From Tannerella sp. (GTDB lineage Bacteria > Bacteroidota > Bacteroidia > Bacteroidales > Tannerellaceae): 23,119 bases of DNA. The stretch is taken from assembly GCA_031272655.1 (NCBI GenBank), contig JAISTJ010000074.1, forward strand, positions 1 to 23,119. Direction: 5' to 3'. Both the position numbers and the translations under genes were made by a program. Below the pieces are notes generated by a model. It was not told where the DNA came from and searched no databases. It was given only the letters and a program-made list of their open reading frames with translations. Below, in pieces: positions 15,982 to 23,119 of the stretch; within the stretch, counting starts at the first letter, position 1, and each line of letters opens with the position of its first letter.

Positions 15982-17462
15982 TAAGAATATTTTTAATATG
16001 TTTGTTATCTCTTGCAGGACTGAATATTGCTGCGGAAGATTATGACGTGAGAGAATTTGGCGCTAAGGGAGATGGTATCTTCCTGAACAGCAAGACAATA
16101 CAATATGCCATTGATTATGTAAGCAGTAATGGCGGAGGAAGGTTGGTTTTTTATCCCGGTACTTATGTTACAGGTAGTTTTTATATCAAATCAAATGTTA
16201 CTTTACATCTTGAACAGGGAGCAACACTTCTCGGCTCAACAAATCCGATGGATTATGTTAAAGACCCGACAGTTGGTTGGAAATCAATGATCTTTGCTGT
16301 TAAACAGGATAACATAGGTATAACAGGAAAGGGCGTCATTGACGGGCGTGGCTTCACAACAGCCAATAATATGATAAAATATATCCAAAAAGGTTTGTTT
16401 GACGATCCGTTAAAAAATGACCGTCCTAACGAAACAAATCGTCCGGAAAACATTTATTTTCGCGAGTGTAATAATGTGATAATAGAAGGTATCACTCTTC
16501 GCGACCCGGCAAGTTGGAACCAAACTTATGATCAGTGTCGTAACGTAGTGGTTGATGATATTCATGCCGATTGCAAGTCTTATTGGAATAATGATGGTAT
16601 TGATATTGTTGATTGTGACGGAGTAAAGATTACCAATTCGTTTTTTGACGCGGCGGACGACGTTATCTGTTTCAAATCGCACGACTCCAAGTCAATATGT
16701 CAGAATGTGGTAGTTGACAACTGCACCGGTCGTTCGAGCGCTAACGGATTGAAATTCGGCACAGTTTCGAGAGGTGGATTCCGCAATTTCAAAATTACAA
16801 ATCTAACTGTTTACGACACTTTTCGGTCTGCTATTACTTTTGCCGCAGTTGATGGCGGGACGATAGAGAACATCGTCGTTGACGGAGTTAAATCTATCAA
16901 TACGGGTAATGTGATTTACTTGCGGATTGGGGACAGATGGAGCGACGGAAAAAAATCTTCGATGAAAAATGTTACTATTAAAAACGTTTATGCCGAAGTG
17001 CCTTACGGGAAACCGGACAAGGGTTACGGATACGAAGGTCCGGTTGAAGACAACCCGCGTAACATCTCACCTGCAAGCATTGTGGGACTGCCAAATCTTC
17101 GTATTGAAAATGTTTCGCTTGAAAATATTGAGATAGTTTATCCGGGTCGCGGCGATTCACTCTACGCCTATCGCGGATTGACGCCCGTCGAACTCGACGC
17201 CATTCCCGAAATGGAAAAGTCTTATCCGGAATTTTCTCAGTTTAAGGAACTTCCCGCATGGGGCTTCTATATCAGACATGCCGACCGTATCACTTTCAAG
17301 AACGTGAAATTCAAAGCTTTGGAATCCGATTACCGTCCTGCTATAGTTTTGGACGACGTCAAAGGCGCAGTTTTCAAAGACGTTACTTTCAACGAACCTG
17401 ATTCTCAGGCAAAAGAACAAATTTTTCAATATAAATCATCAGGAGTGGATGTTCAGAATTAA
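15978..17462 (+). CDS. Second exported GH28 pectinase
   Basis: The 494-residue paralogue of the preceding gene has a signal peptide (MIRIFLICLLSLAGLNIAA). The catalytic layout is the same: N204-N-D206-G-I-D209-I-V-D-C and D227-D228 in FFDAADDVICFKS, with SSANGLKFGT in place of Gly-His-Gly. Both proteins share the block YEGPVEDNPRN and the C-terminal AYRGL, ELPAWGF and DYRPAIV motifs, so they belong to one subfamily and arose by duplication. Likely differences are in chain-end preference or in acetylation/methylation tolerance; this cannot be read from the sequence. Translation starts at an ATGA overlap with the previous gene. Its stop codon falls inside a heptanucleotide repeat. Confidence 0.9.
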   Translation: MIRIFLICLLSLAGLNIAAEDYDVREFGAKGDGIFLNSKTIQYAIDYVSSNGGGRLVFYPGTYVTGSFYIKSNVTLHLEQGATLLGSTNPMDYVKDPTVGWKSMIFAVKQDNIGITGKGVIDGRGFTTANNMIKYIQKGLFDDPLKNDRPNETNRPENIYFRECNNVIIEGITLRDPASWNQTYDQCRNVVVDDIHADCKSYWNNDGIDIVDCDGVKITNSFFDAADDVICFKSHDSKSICQNVVVDNCTGRSSANGLKFGTVSRGGFRNFKITNLTVYDTFRSAITFAAVDGGTIENIVVDGVKSINTGNVIYLRIGDRWSDGKKSSMKNVTIKNVYAEVPYGKPDKGYGYEGPVEDNPRNISPASIVGLPNLRIENVSLENIEIVYPGRGDSLYAYRGLTPVELDAIPEMEKSYPEFSQFKELPAWGFYIRHADRITFKNVKFKALESDYRPAIVLDDVKGAVFKDVTFNEPDSQAKEQIFQYKSSGVDVQN

Positions 17463-17488
17463 GAATTAAGAATTAAGAGTTAAGAATT
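17454..17488 (+). repeat. Heptanucleotide tandem repeat (AAGAATT, five units)
   Basis: CAGAATT, AAGAATT, AAGAATT, AAGAGTT and AAGAATT follow one another between the end of the second GH28 gene and the start of the third paralogue. The TAA stop of the second gene (17460-17462) spans the first and second units, so the repeat provides the stop. The next ATG is five bases behind the last unit. Copy-number change would alter the intergenic distance but not the upstream frame. Confidence 0.85.
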
Positions 17489-17493
17489 CAAGG

Positions 17494-18267
17494 ATGAAGA
17501 CAAATATTATATTTTTATTAGCATTTTCGATTGTTTTTGCCGCTGAAGCGCAGGATTACAAGGCGTCGGTCTTCGGCTGCAGATCTGACGGCGTTACAAA
17601 CAACACAGGCTCTATCCAGTCAGCCATAGACATTATCAGCGAGCGGGGTGGGGGAGAGCTTCATTTCTATGTGGGACGTTACCTGACCGGCACCGTTTGG
17701 CTAAAAAACAACGTTACAATAGTGCTCCACGAAGGCGCGACGCTCGTTGGCGTACCTTCAATTTATGATTATTCAGGCCCAACAGACGCTCCAAAAGCCA
17801 TTATTGTAGCCGAAGGACAGAAAAATATCGGAGTGGTAGGCTCTATCGCCAACCGTATGGATACCGAAGTTGTCGGCAAAGGCATTATTCAGGGACAAGG
17901 TGCGGCGACACGTAAAAGCATTGAAGCGCAAATAGCCAAAGGCTACCTGAAAGAGGACATCGGGCAAGCCGCCCCTTCGATAGTCAGTTTTTCAGGCTGT
18001 ACGGACGTCAAAGTAACGGGATTGGTCATACAAAGTCCTGCCAATGATGTGTTCGTTTTCCGTAACTGCACGAATGTTTCTGCAAGCCGCCATATCATTG
18101 AAAGTCAGGAGGTTGCCGACTGTAACGGCATAGTTTTCAGCGGTTGCAACAATATCGCCGTTGCTGACAATTTCTTTACCCTCCATACCGGCAAGCCCAT
18201 CAAACAAGGCGCAGGCAACAAAAATGTCAAAACCTCAGGCAACAAAACTAAAGCTGGGTTGCTGTAA
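17494..18267 (+). CDS. Half-length GH28-like beta-helix protein lacking catalytic residues
   Basis: The 257-residue protein has a signal peptide (MKTNIIFLLAFSIVFAAEAQ) and a first half very similar to the GH28 enzyme at 14503: SIQSAIDIISERGGGELHFY, GRYLTGTVWLKNNVTI. At the active-site turn it reads DCNGIVFSGCNNIAVADNFF where the paralogue has NNDGIDIVDCKNLRLLNSFI, so both aspartates of N-D-G-I-D are lost (to N and V). The D-A-A-D-D turn is replaced by T-L-H-T-G. The protein stops about 25 residues later, while its paralogues continue for another 250. It cannot be a GH28 hydrolase by the known mechanism; a binding role or a decaying duplicate are the alternatives. It converges on guaA with one base between the stops. 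Confidence 0.85.
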   Translation: MKTNIIFLLAFSIVFAAEAQDYKASVFGCRSDGVTNNTGSIQSAIDIISERGGGELHFYVGRYLTGTVWLKNNVTIVLHEGATLVGVPSIYDYSGPTDAPKAIIVAEGQKNIGVVGSIANRMDTEVVGKGIIQGQGAATRKSIEAQIAKGYLKEDIGQAAPSIVSFSGCTDVKVTGLVIQSPANDVFVFRNCTNVSASRHIIESQEVADCNGIVFSGCNNIAVADNFFTLHTGKPIKQGAGNKNVKTSGNKTKAGLL

Positions 18268-18268
18268 G

Positions 18269-19789
18269 TTATTCCCACTCAATAGTAGCAGGCGGTTTGG
18301 AGCTGATGTCATAGACTACGCGGTTTACGCCTTTGACTTTGTTGATTATCTCGTTTGAAACTTTTGCGAGGAAATCGTATGGCAGTTGCGCCCAGTCGGC
18401 AGTCATCGCGTCGGCTGATGTAACAGCCCGCAGTGCTATTGTGTTCTCGTAAGTCCGCTCGTCGCCCATCACACCTACAGAGCGTATGGGCAGAAGGATT
18501 GTGCAAGCCTGCCATACCTGATCGTACAGCCCCCATTCCTGCATAAGGGAGATATAAATATCGTCCGCATCCTGCAATACACGCACTTTTTCGGGGGTTA
18601 TATCGCCGAGGATGCGAATGCCGAGACCCGGACCGGGGAAAGGATGACGTTTGATAAGGTTGTCAGGCATCCCAAGCTCGTATCCTACGCGGCGCACCTC
18701 GTCCTTGAAGAGTAGCCGCAACGGTTCTACTAACTTGAGGTTCATTTTCTCCGGCAATCCCCCGACGTTGTGATGGCTTTTAATCACCATTCCTGTGATA
18801 GACAGCGATTCAATCACGTCAGGGTAAATCGTTCCCTGACCTAACCATTTGATATCCTTGAGTTTATGCGCTTCTTCGTCAAACACATCTATAAATCCCT
18901 TGCCGATAATTTTGCGCTTTTGTTCAGGCTCGGAAACGCCTTTCAGTTCTCGATAAAACTTCTCATGCGCCTTGACGCCGATAACGTTAAGTCCCATGTT
19001 TTCGTATGCTTTCATCACTTTTTCAAACTCGTTCTTGCGCAGAAGACCGTGGTCAACGAAAATACACGTCAAATTCTTGCCGATAGCCTTGTTGAGAAGC
19101 ACGGCTGTAACGGAAGAGTCCACGCCGCCGGAAAGGGCGAGGATAACTTTGTCATCACCAAGCTTTTCACGCAATTCATGAACGGTTGATTCGATGAACG
19201 AAGCCGGCGTCCAGTCTTTGCTGCAACCGCATATTTTCAGGAAGTTATCAAGAAGTTTCATTCCAATCTCGGTGTGGTAAACTTCCGGATGGAACTGCAC
19301 GCCGTAAGACTTCTCGCCTTCGATGCTGAAAGCAGCCGCCTCTACATCGTCGGTGCTGGCTATGATTTTAAACCCGTCAGGGAGCGCGGTGATGGTGTCT
19401 CCATGCGACATCCATACTTGAGTTCCGCCGGAAATGCCTTCAAATAAAGGATTTGTTGCGTCGAGCTTTGACAGGTGCGCCCGTCCGTATTCGCGCATGC
19501 CGGCTGAAGCGACCGTTCCGCCCGCCGACCAGACCGTCAACTGCGCCCCGTAACATATCCCAAGCAGCGGGTAGCGACCCCGCAAAACCGACAGATCGGT
19601 CTTGAAAGAGTTGGAATCGTACACCGAATAAGGGCTGCCCGACAAGATGACGCCTTTCACCGAAGGATCGTTATACGGGAATTTATTGTACGGAATTATC
19701 TCGCAATAAGTATTTAACTCCCTGATTCTGCGACCAATAAGCTGTGTCGTTTGCGAACCGAAATCAAGAATAATAATTTTTTCGTGCAT
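18269..19789 (-). CDS. guaA: GMP synthase (glutamine-hydrolysing)
   Basis: The 506-residue enzyme converts XMP, ATP and glutamine to GMP, the last step of guanine nucleotide synthesis. The N-terminal class I glutamine amidotransferase domain (1 to about 190) starts [20 protein letters not shown]; the nucleophile is C79 in LLGICYGAQ, with H167 and E169 in GVQFHPEV. The ATP-pyrophosphatase domain has the P-loop [15 protein letters not shown] (about 223-237). The C-terminal dimerisation domain ends [17 protein letters not shown], as expected. The ATG at 19789 is chosen because family proteins start here; an upstream in-frame ATG (19825) would add 12 unrelated residues and precede the likely promoter box. 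It is a housekeeping gene, unrelated to the pectin locus. Confidence 0.97.
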   Translation of the reverse strand: MHEKIIILDFGSQTTQLIGRRIRELNTYCEIIPYNKFPYNDPSVKGVILSGSPYSVYDSNSFKTDLSVLRGRYPLLGICYGAQLTVWSAGGTVASAGMREYGRAHLSKLDATNPLFEGISGGTQVWMSHGDTITALPDGFKIIASTDDVEAAAFSIEGEKSYGVQFHPEVYHTEIGMKLLDNFLKICGCSKDWTPASFIESTVHELREKLGDDKVILALSGGVDSSVTAVLLNKAIGKNLTCIFVDHGLLRKNEFEKVMKAYENMGLNVIGVKAHEKFYRELKGVSEPEQKRKIIGKGFIDVFDEEAHKLKDIKWLGQGTIYPDVIESLSITGMVIKSHHNVGGLPEKMNLKLVEPLRLLFKDEVRRVGYELGMPDNLIKRHPFPGPGLGIRILGDITPEKVRVLQDADDIYISLMQEWGLYDQVWQACTILLPIRSVGVMGDERTYENTIALRAVTSADAMTADWAQLPYDFLAKVSNEIINKVKGVNRVVYDISSKPPATIEWE

Positions 19790-19811
19790 AAGAAAAACGT
19801 TAAAAGTAGTG

Positions 19812-19819
19812 CAAATGTA
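19812..19819 (-). promoter_or_regulatory. Putative -7 box for guaA
   Basis: The minus strand reads TACATTTG (TAnnTTTG), 22 bases before the ATG at 19789. It overlaps the longer reading frame, which supports the shorter start. No -33 element is clear. Confidence 0.5.
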
Positions 19820-19863
19820 CAACAAAAAATCCGTTAAATTATTTTTTTGTCATCAAATTTAGT

Positions 19864-19871
19864 TATCTTTG
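19864..19871 (+). promoter_or_regulatory. Putative -7 box for the coiled-coil protein gene
   Basis: TATCTTTG (TAnnTTTG) lies 60 bases before the ATG at 19932, divergent from the guaA box. It covers the longer in-frame start at 19869, so translation from there is unlikely. Confidence 0.5.
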
Positions 19872-19931
19872 TGGCGAGTTTATACATGGCAGGGGTGTGG
19901 TAAGTCGCATCCGCACAAATGTTTATTAACG

Positions 19932-20846
19932 ATGAAAGAAGATTATATAGAGGAAATTGAAGAAAGAGAAGTGAACCGCAGGACGTGGTGGATTATGGGC
20001 ATAATAATGCTTTTGCTCATCATTGCTGGCGGCGCTTATTATATATGGTATCAAAACCGCCAGATGTCGGATATGACCGAGATGTTCGCCCTTGAAAAGG
20101 AGAGCCTGACGGACGAATACGAGGAACTGTCGCTTCAATACGAGGGTTACAAGTTCAGCGTCAGCAACGATTCATTAGTGGCGTTGCTCACTACCGAACA
20201 GGCTAAGGTTCAGCGCCTTCAGGAAGAGTTGCGTACGGTGAAATCTACTAATGCACGCCGTATCAACGAGTTGAAGAAAGAGCTTGAGACACTGCGTAAA
20301 ATAATGCGTAACTATGTGATACAAATTGATTCTTTAAATGCTGAAAATCAGCAACTTAAAGACGCAAATCGTCAGGTTACGCAGAAATACCAGCAGGCGT
20401 CATCAATGGCGGCGCGGCTGACCAAAGAGAAAGAACAGCTATCGGAGCGCGTAGAGATGGCGTCGCGTCTTGATGCCGTAAATATTCAAGCTACTTTGCT
20501 CACTTCCAAGGGCAAAGCGACGAAAAATATAAAAAAAGCGGCGCAGATTATGCTGACGTTCATAGTGTCGAAAAATATCACCGCGCCCGTTGGCGAACAT
20601 ACTGTCTATGTGCGACTTATGAAGCCTGACGATGATATTCTCACCAAACCCAATTCGGGAACTTTCAGGTTTGAAAACAAAGACCTGACATATTCCATGA
20701 AAAGGAACATAGAGTATGACGGTGAGGAGCAGAGCGTCGTAATGTACTGGAACATAGAGGAATATCTCTCTTCGGGGACTTACCGTGCAGATATCTTTGC
20801 AGCAGGAAACCTGATAGGTCGAAAGTCATTTGCTCTTGAACAGTAA
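19932..20846 (+). CDS. Single-pass membrane protein with long coiled coil, unknown function
   Basis: The 304-residue protein starts with an acidic stretch (MKEDYIEEIEEREVNRR) followed by one transmembrane helix (WWIMGIIMLLLIIAGGAYYI, about 19-38). A predicted coiled coil follows (about 50-190; heptads such as VQRLQEELRTVKS, ARRINELKKELETLRKIM, IDSLNAENQQLKDANRQV). The C-terminal globular beta-rich part (about 195-304) contains TVYVRLMKPDDDIL and YWNIEEYLSSGTYRADIFAA. Topology is probably N-in with the bulk in the periplasm. The start at 19932 is chosen because the longer frame would overlap the -7 box. Similar proteins are known to me only as conserved hypotheticals of Bacteroidota; a structural or scaffolding envelope role is plausible but inferred. 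Confidence 0.75.
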   Translation: MKEDYIEEIEEREVNRRTWWIMGIIMLLLIIAGGAYYIWYQNRQMSDMTEMFALEKESLTDEYEELSLQYEGYKFSVSNDSLVALLTTEQAKVQRLQEELRTVKSTNARRINELKKELETLRKIMRNYVIQIDSLNAENQQLKDANRQVTQKYQQASSMAARLTKEKEQLSERVEMASRLDAVNIQATLLTSKGKATKNIKKAAQIMLTFIVSKNITAPVGEHTVYVRLMKPDDDILTKPNSGTFRFENKDLTYSMKRNIEYDGEEQSVVMYWNIEEYLSSGTYRADIFAAGNLIGRKSFALEQ

Positions 20847-20880
20847 GTGTCTAATTACTAACTCTTTAATATATATGATT

Positions 20881-21762
20881 ATGCAAAACAGACGTGATTT
20901 TATCAAAAAGGCATCATTACTGATAGCCGGAGGGGCTATTGCACCTCAACTTATTACATCCTGCGGCGGGGGCGCGCCGAAGAAATACCTCGGTCTTCAA
21001 CTCTACTCGCTTCGTGAGATGGTGAAAGACGACGGTATAAAGAAAGTGCTTGAAACAGTGGCTGCTATGGGTTACACTAACCTTGAGCCGGCCGGCTACA
21101 GCGACGGCAAGATCTATGGCTTGGCGCCCGCTGAAATTAAAAAAATCTGCGAAGACCTCGGAATGAAGCTCACCAGCTCGCACCTTAACCGCAGCCGCAC
21201 CGACGACCACGACGCAGACATGGCATGGTGGAGCAAAGCCGTTGACGCTCATAATGAGGCAGGTATGAAGTACATGGTTATGCCCGTAACCCCTGTTCCC
21301 ATCTACGACGAGCACGCTACACTCGACAATGTCAAGCTCTACGCCGATTATTTCAACGAGATTGGCCTCATCGTCGCCGCCGCAAGCATGAACTTCGGTT
21401 ACCACAACCACAACATGGAGTTCATCAGTAAGATTGACGGCAAACCTGTTTACGACTATATGGTTGAAAACACCAGCCCCGACCATGTCAGCTTCCAGCT
21501 TGATGTTTACTGGATTAAGAAAGGCGGCTGCGATCCCGTGGACTACATGAAAAAGTATCCTAAGCGCATTAAAACGCTGCATATCAAGGACGAAACAGCC
21601 ATTGGCGCACAGAACACCGTTGATTACAAGGCTGTTTTTGAACAGGCTTATGCAAACGGCATCAAAGACTGGTTTGTTGAAGTGGAACGCTACGACGGAA
21701 CCCCTCAGGAAGATGTCAAAAAGAGCGCAGAGTACTTGCTCAAAGCGGATTTTGTAAAATAA
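20881..21762 (+). CDS. Exported sugar phosphate isomerase/epimerase-like protein (Tat, lipoprotein-type)
   Basis: The 294-residue protein has an N-terminal twin-arginine motif (N-R-R-D-F-I-K-K-A), a hydrophobic segment (LLIAGGAIAP) and a lipobox-like LITSCGGG, so it is probably exported folded and lipid-anchored. The rest is an AP-endonuclease-family-2 TIM barrel: LGLQLYSLREMVKDDG, GYTNLEPAG, the metal-site motif G-Y174-H175-N-H177-N-M-E180-F, VSFQLDVYW, IKTLHIKDE and W-F-V-E-V-E-R-Y. Substrate is unknown; members act on free sugars and derivatives, for example as 3-keto-glycoside-modifying enzymes. An ATG two codons upstream (20875) is equally possible. It lies 34 bases behind the coiled-coil gene and is followed by a strong terminator. 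Confidence 0.88.
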   Translation: MQNRRDFIKKASLLIAGGAIAPQLITSCGGGAPKKYLGLQLYSLREMVKDDGIKKVLETVAAMGYTNLEPAGYSDGKIYGLAPAEIKKICEDLGMKLTSSHLNRSRTDDHDADMAWWSKAVDAHNEAGMKYMVMPVTPVPIYDEHATLDNVKLYADYFNEIGLIVAAASMNFGYHNHNMEFISKIDGKPVYDYMVENTSPDHVSFQLDVYWIKKGGCDPVDYMKKYPKRIKTLHIKDETAIGAQNTVDYKAVFEQAYANGIKDWFVEVERYDGTPQEDVKKSAEYLLKADFVK

Positions 21763-21772
21763 ACCAACATGC

Positions 21773-21816
21773 GCAGGGACAGAGATTGTATGGCTCTGTC
21801 CCTGCTTAATTTTTTT
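21773..21816 (+). terminator. Rho-independent terminator just before lemA
   Basis: A perfect 12-bp stem (GCAGGGACAGAG at 21773-21784, CTCTGTCCCTGC at 21794-21805) with a 9-base loop is followed by TTAATTTTTTT. It ends transcription of the coiled-coil/isomerase unit. The ATG of lemA is only six bases past the T-run. Confidence 0.88.
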
Positions 21817-21821
21817 ATGAG

Positions 21822-22412
21822 ATGAAAAAAGGATTGATTGCTATTGGCGTAATAATTATTCTGATTATTATTGTATATTCCTCTGTAAAAGGGAGTTATA
21901 ACGGAATGGTGGCGAAAGACGAGGCTGTTTCGGCTGCTTGGTCGCAGGTGGAAAATGTCTATCAGCGGCGTGCAGACCTCATTCCCAACCTCGTGAACAC
22001 GGTCAAGGGCTATGCCGCTCACGAGCGCGAGACGCTTGAAGGTGTTATCGAAGCCCGCGCAAAGGCTATTTCGGTAACGATTGACCCGTCGAAGATGGAC
22101 GCCGAAGCTATTGCGAAGTTTCAGCAGGCGCAGGACGGCTTGAGCGCCGCACTTGGTCGCCTTATCGCCGTGGCGGAGAGTTACCCTGATCTCAAGGCAA
22201 ACCAGAATTTCCTCGACCTGCAGGCGCAACTCGAAGGTACGGAAAACCGTATAACCGTTGAGCGTCAGAAGTTTAACGAAACGGCTCGCGACTACAACAC
22301 CTACATTCGCAGCTTCCCGCGCAACATTTTTGCGGGAATGTTCAATTTCGACAAACGCGCTTATTTTGAGGCTTCTGCAGGTGCCGAAAAGGCTCCCGAA
22401 GTTAAATTCTGA
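21822..22412 (+). CDS. LemA family protein
   Basis: The 196-residue protein has an N-terminal membrane anchor (KKGLIAIGVIIILIIIVYSS) and the LemA helical domain: S-Y-N-G-M-V-A-K-D-E-A-V-x-A-A-W-S-Q-V-E-N-V-Y-Q-R-R-A-D-L-I-P-N-L-V is the family signature (about 26-60), with ERETLEGVIEARAKA and LEGTENRITVERQKFNE later. Length is typical. The bulk is predicted outside the cytoplasmic membrane; its molecular role is unsettled. It is followed after five bases by a TPM-domain gene and then by a second one, a widely conserved lemA-TPM arrangement. No promoter is visible between the terminator and the start. Confidence 0.95.
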   Translation: MKKGLIAIGVIIILIIIVYSSVKGSYNGMVAKDEAVSAAWSQVENVYQRRADLIPNLVNTVKGYAAHERETLEGVIEARAKAISVTIDPSKMDAEAIAKFQQAQDGLSAALGRLIAVAESYPDLKANQNFLDLQAQLEGTENRITVERQKFNETARDYNTYIRSFPRNIFAGMFNFDKRAYFEASAGAEKAPEVKF

Positions 22413-22417
22413 CGCCG

Positions 22418-22852
22418 ATGGATGCAAGGCATTTTTTTACGGATAGCGAGAAAGCGCTCATCCTCAATGCTATATGCGAGGCAGAAAACGAAACATCGGG
22501 CGAGATTCGTGTCCACGTGTCGGAGCATTGCCCTTCGGGTGAACTCGACGCCGCCGCTTACTGGTTCGATAAACTGCTGATGCACAAGACTAAAGAACGC
22601 AACGGCGTTTTGTTTTACCTTGCCATTAAAGACCGCCGCTTTGCCATTATCGGCGACGCAGGCATCAACAGTCGTGTGCCGACGGATTTTTGGGATAGCA
22701 TCAGTGCGCTGATACAGAGCAGGTTTGTCGAAGGTCGCTTTGCCGACGGATTGGCTGAGGGCATACGTATGGCGGGCAGTCAGCTCAAAGAGCATTTCCC
22801 GCGACAGGCGGACGATGTGAATGAATTACCGGACGAAATATCTTTTAGCTAA
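22418..22852 (+). CDS. TPM-domain protein (short, cytoplasmic type)
   Basis: The 144-residue protein consists of one TPM (TLP18.3/Psb32/MOLO-1) domain: F-F-T-D-S-E-K-A-L-I-L-N-A-I-C-E-A-E-N-E-T-S-G-E-I-R-V-H-V at the N-terminus, RNGVLFYLAIKDRRFAIIGD in the middle and FVEGRFADGLAEGI near the end. It has no signal peptide and no C-terminal membrane helix, unlike the next gene, so the pair probably comprises a cytoplasmic and an exported partner. Plant and bacterial TPM proteins have been tied to phosphatase activity or membrane-protein repair; this one is not assigned. It sits in a lemA operon with close spacing. Confidence 0.9.
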   Translation: MDARHFFTDSEKALILNAICEAENETSGEIRVHVSEHCPSGELDAAAYWFDKLLMHKTKERNGVLFYLAIKDRRFAIIGDAGINSRVPTDFWDSISALIQSRFVEGRFADGLAEGIRMAGSQLKEHFPRQADDVNELPDEISFS

Positions 22853-22860
22853 TCACATAA

Positions 22861-23119
22861 TGAAACAAACACTTATTCTACTGTCAGCGTTTGCGTTCGC
22901 TTTTGCCGTCTATGCGCAGGACATTCCCTACGCGCCCGTTCCGCCGCGCCTTGTGAACGACTTCGCAAAAGTTATGACGGACGAACAGACGGCGCAGCTT
23001 GAGTACGTGCTCGACACCTTCGCCCGCAGCACCACAACGCAGATTTGTGTCGTAACCGTCCCCTCGCTAAATGGCTATGACATTGCAGATTACGCATTTA
23101 AGCTCGGCGAGAAATGGGG
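22861..23119 (+). CDS. TPM-domain protein, exported (YgcG-like), cut by window end
   Basis: The ATG at 22861 opens a frame that stays open for the remaining 86 codons. It encodes a signal peptide (MKQTLILLSAFAFAFAVYAQ) followed by P-P-R-L-V-N-D-F-A-K-V-M-T-D-E-Q-T-A-Q-L-E-Y-V-L-D and T-T-T-Q-I-C-V-V-T-V-P-S-L-N-G-Y-D-I-A-D-Y-A-F-K-L-G-E-K-W-G, the start of a TPM domain of the YgcG type. Such proteins usually continue to about 250-290 residues with a C-terminal membrane helix and a glycine-rich tail, which lie beyond the window. It starts eight bases after the preceding gene and is third in the lemA operon. Confidence 0.9.

Noticed and set aside
20917..21582. Minus-strand frame of 221 codons opposite the sugar isomerase gene
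   Set aside because: Composition mirrors the real gene on the other strand, with no domain or start signal.

Overview
The window looks like a chromosomal segment of a Bacteroidota species, probably of the order Bacteroidales. The evidence is intrinsic. Start sites are preceded by the phylum's TAnnTTTG -7 box rather than by strong Shine-Dalgarno motifs. The gene set (large GH2, GH78 and GH28 enzymes, DUF3943, AAA/DUF4143 ATPase, Cys-tRNA(Pro) deacylase-like remnant, LemA/TPM proteins) is typical of the group. Many proteins carry lipoprotein or Sec/Tat export signals. No species is assigned.

Left part (1-6005): a decayed strip (1-760) holds a strong terminator, the C-terminal end of an IS1634/IS4-type transposase with an internal stop, and the last ~38 codons of an ABC-F ATPase fused right behind it. 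Next comes a minus-strand operon: orphan HicB-like protein, small cupin, YdeI/OmpD-associated protein, and the broken start of a possible fourth gene. Then follow a DUF3943 outer-membrane-like protein (+), a minus-strand Cys-tRNA(Pro) deacylase pseudogene with an internal deletion, an AAA/DUF4143 ATPase (+) and a GatB/YqeY protein (-).

Middle part (6131-18267): a pectin locus, most simply read as acting on rhamnogalacturonan-I and its galactan side chains. It encodes an exported GH2 beta-galactosidase, an exported GH78 alpha-L-rhamnosidase, two translationally coupled GH28 enzymes of the N-D-x-x-D / D-D type, a half-length third GH28 paralogue that has lost the catalytic aspartates, and an L-rhamnose mutarotase. 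Among these sit an M48 lipoprotein peptidase and an unusual fusion of a DoxX-like membrane domain to a TIM-barrel domain, coupled by an ATGA overlap. No SusC/SusD pair is present in the window. The minus-strand unit is interrupted by palindromic repeats: a tandem array of four ~42-bp units at 13907-14060 and one solitary relative at 11540-11567.

Right part (18269-23119): guaA (-), then on the plus strand a membrane-anchored coiled-coil protein, an exported Tat/lipoprotein-type sugar phosphate isomerase/epimerase-like protein, a strong hairpin terminator, and a lemA - TPM - TPM cluster whose last gene runs off the window.

How it fits together: GH28 enzymes would cut the rhamnogalacturonan backbone, GH78 would release L-rhamnose, GH2 would release galactose, and the mutarotase would convert the beta-anomer of rhamnose for catabolism. 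The DoxX-TIM-barrel protein and the exported isomerase-like protein suggest an additional envelope-located step on a sugar or sugar derivative; this is inference. The items most worth following up are the degenerate GH28 paralogue, the DoxX/TIM-barrel fusion coupled to M48, and the repeat array inside this operon.
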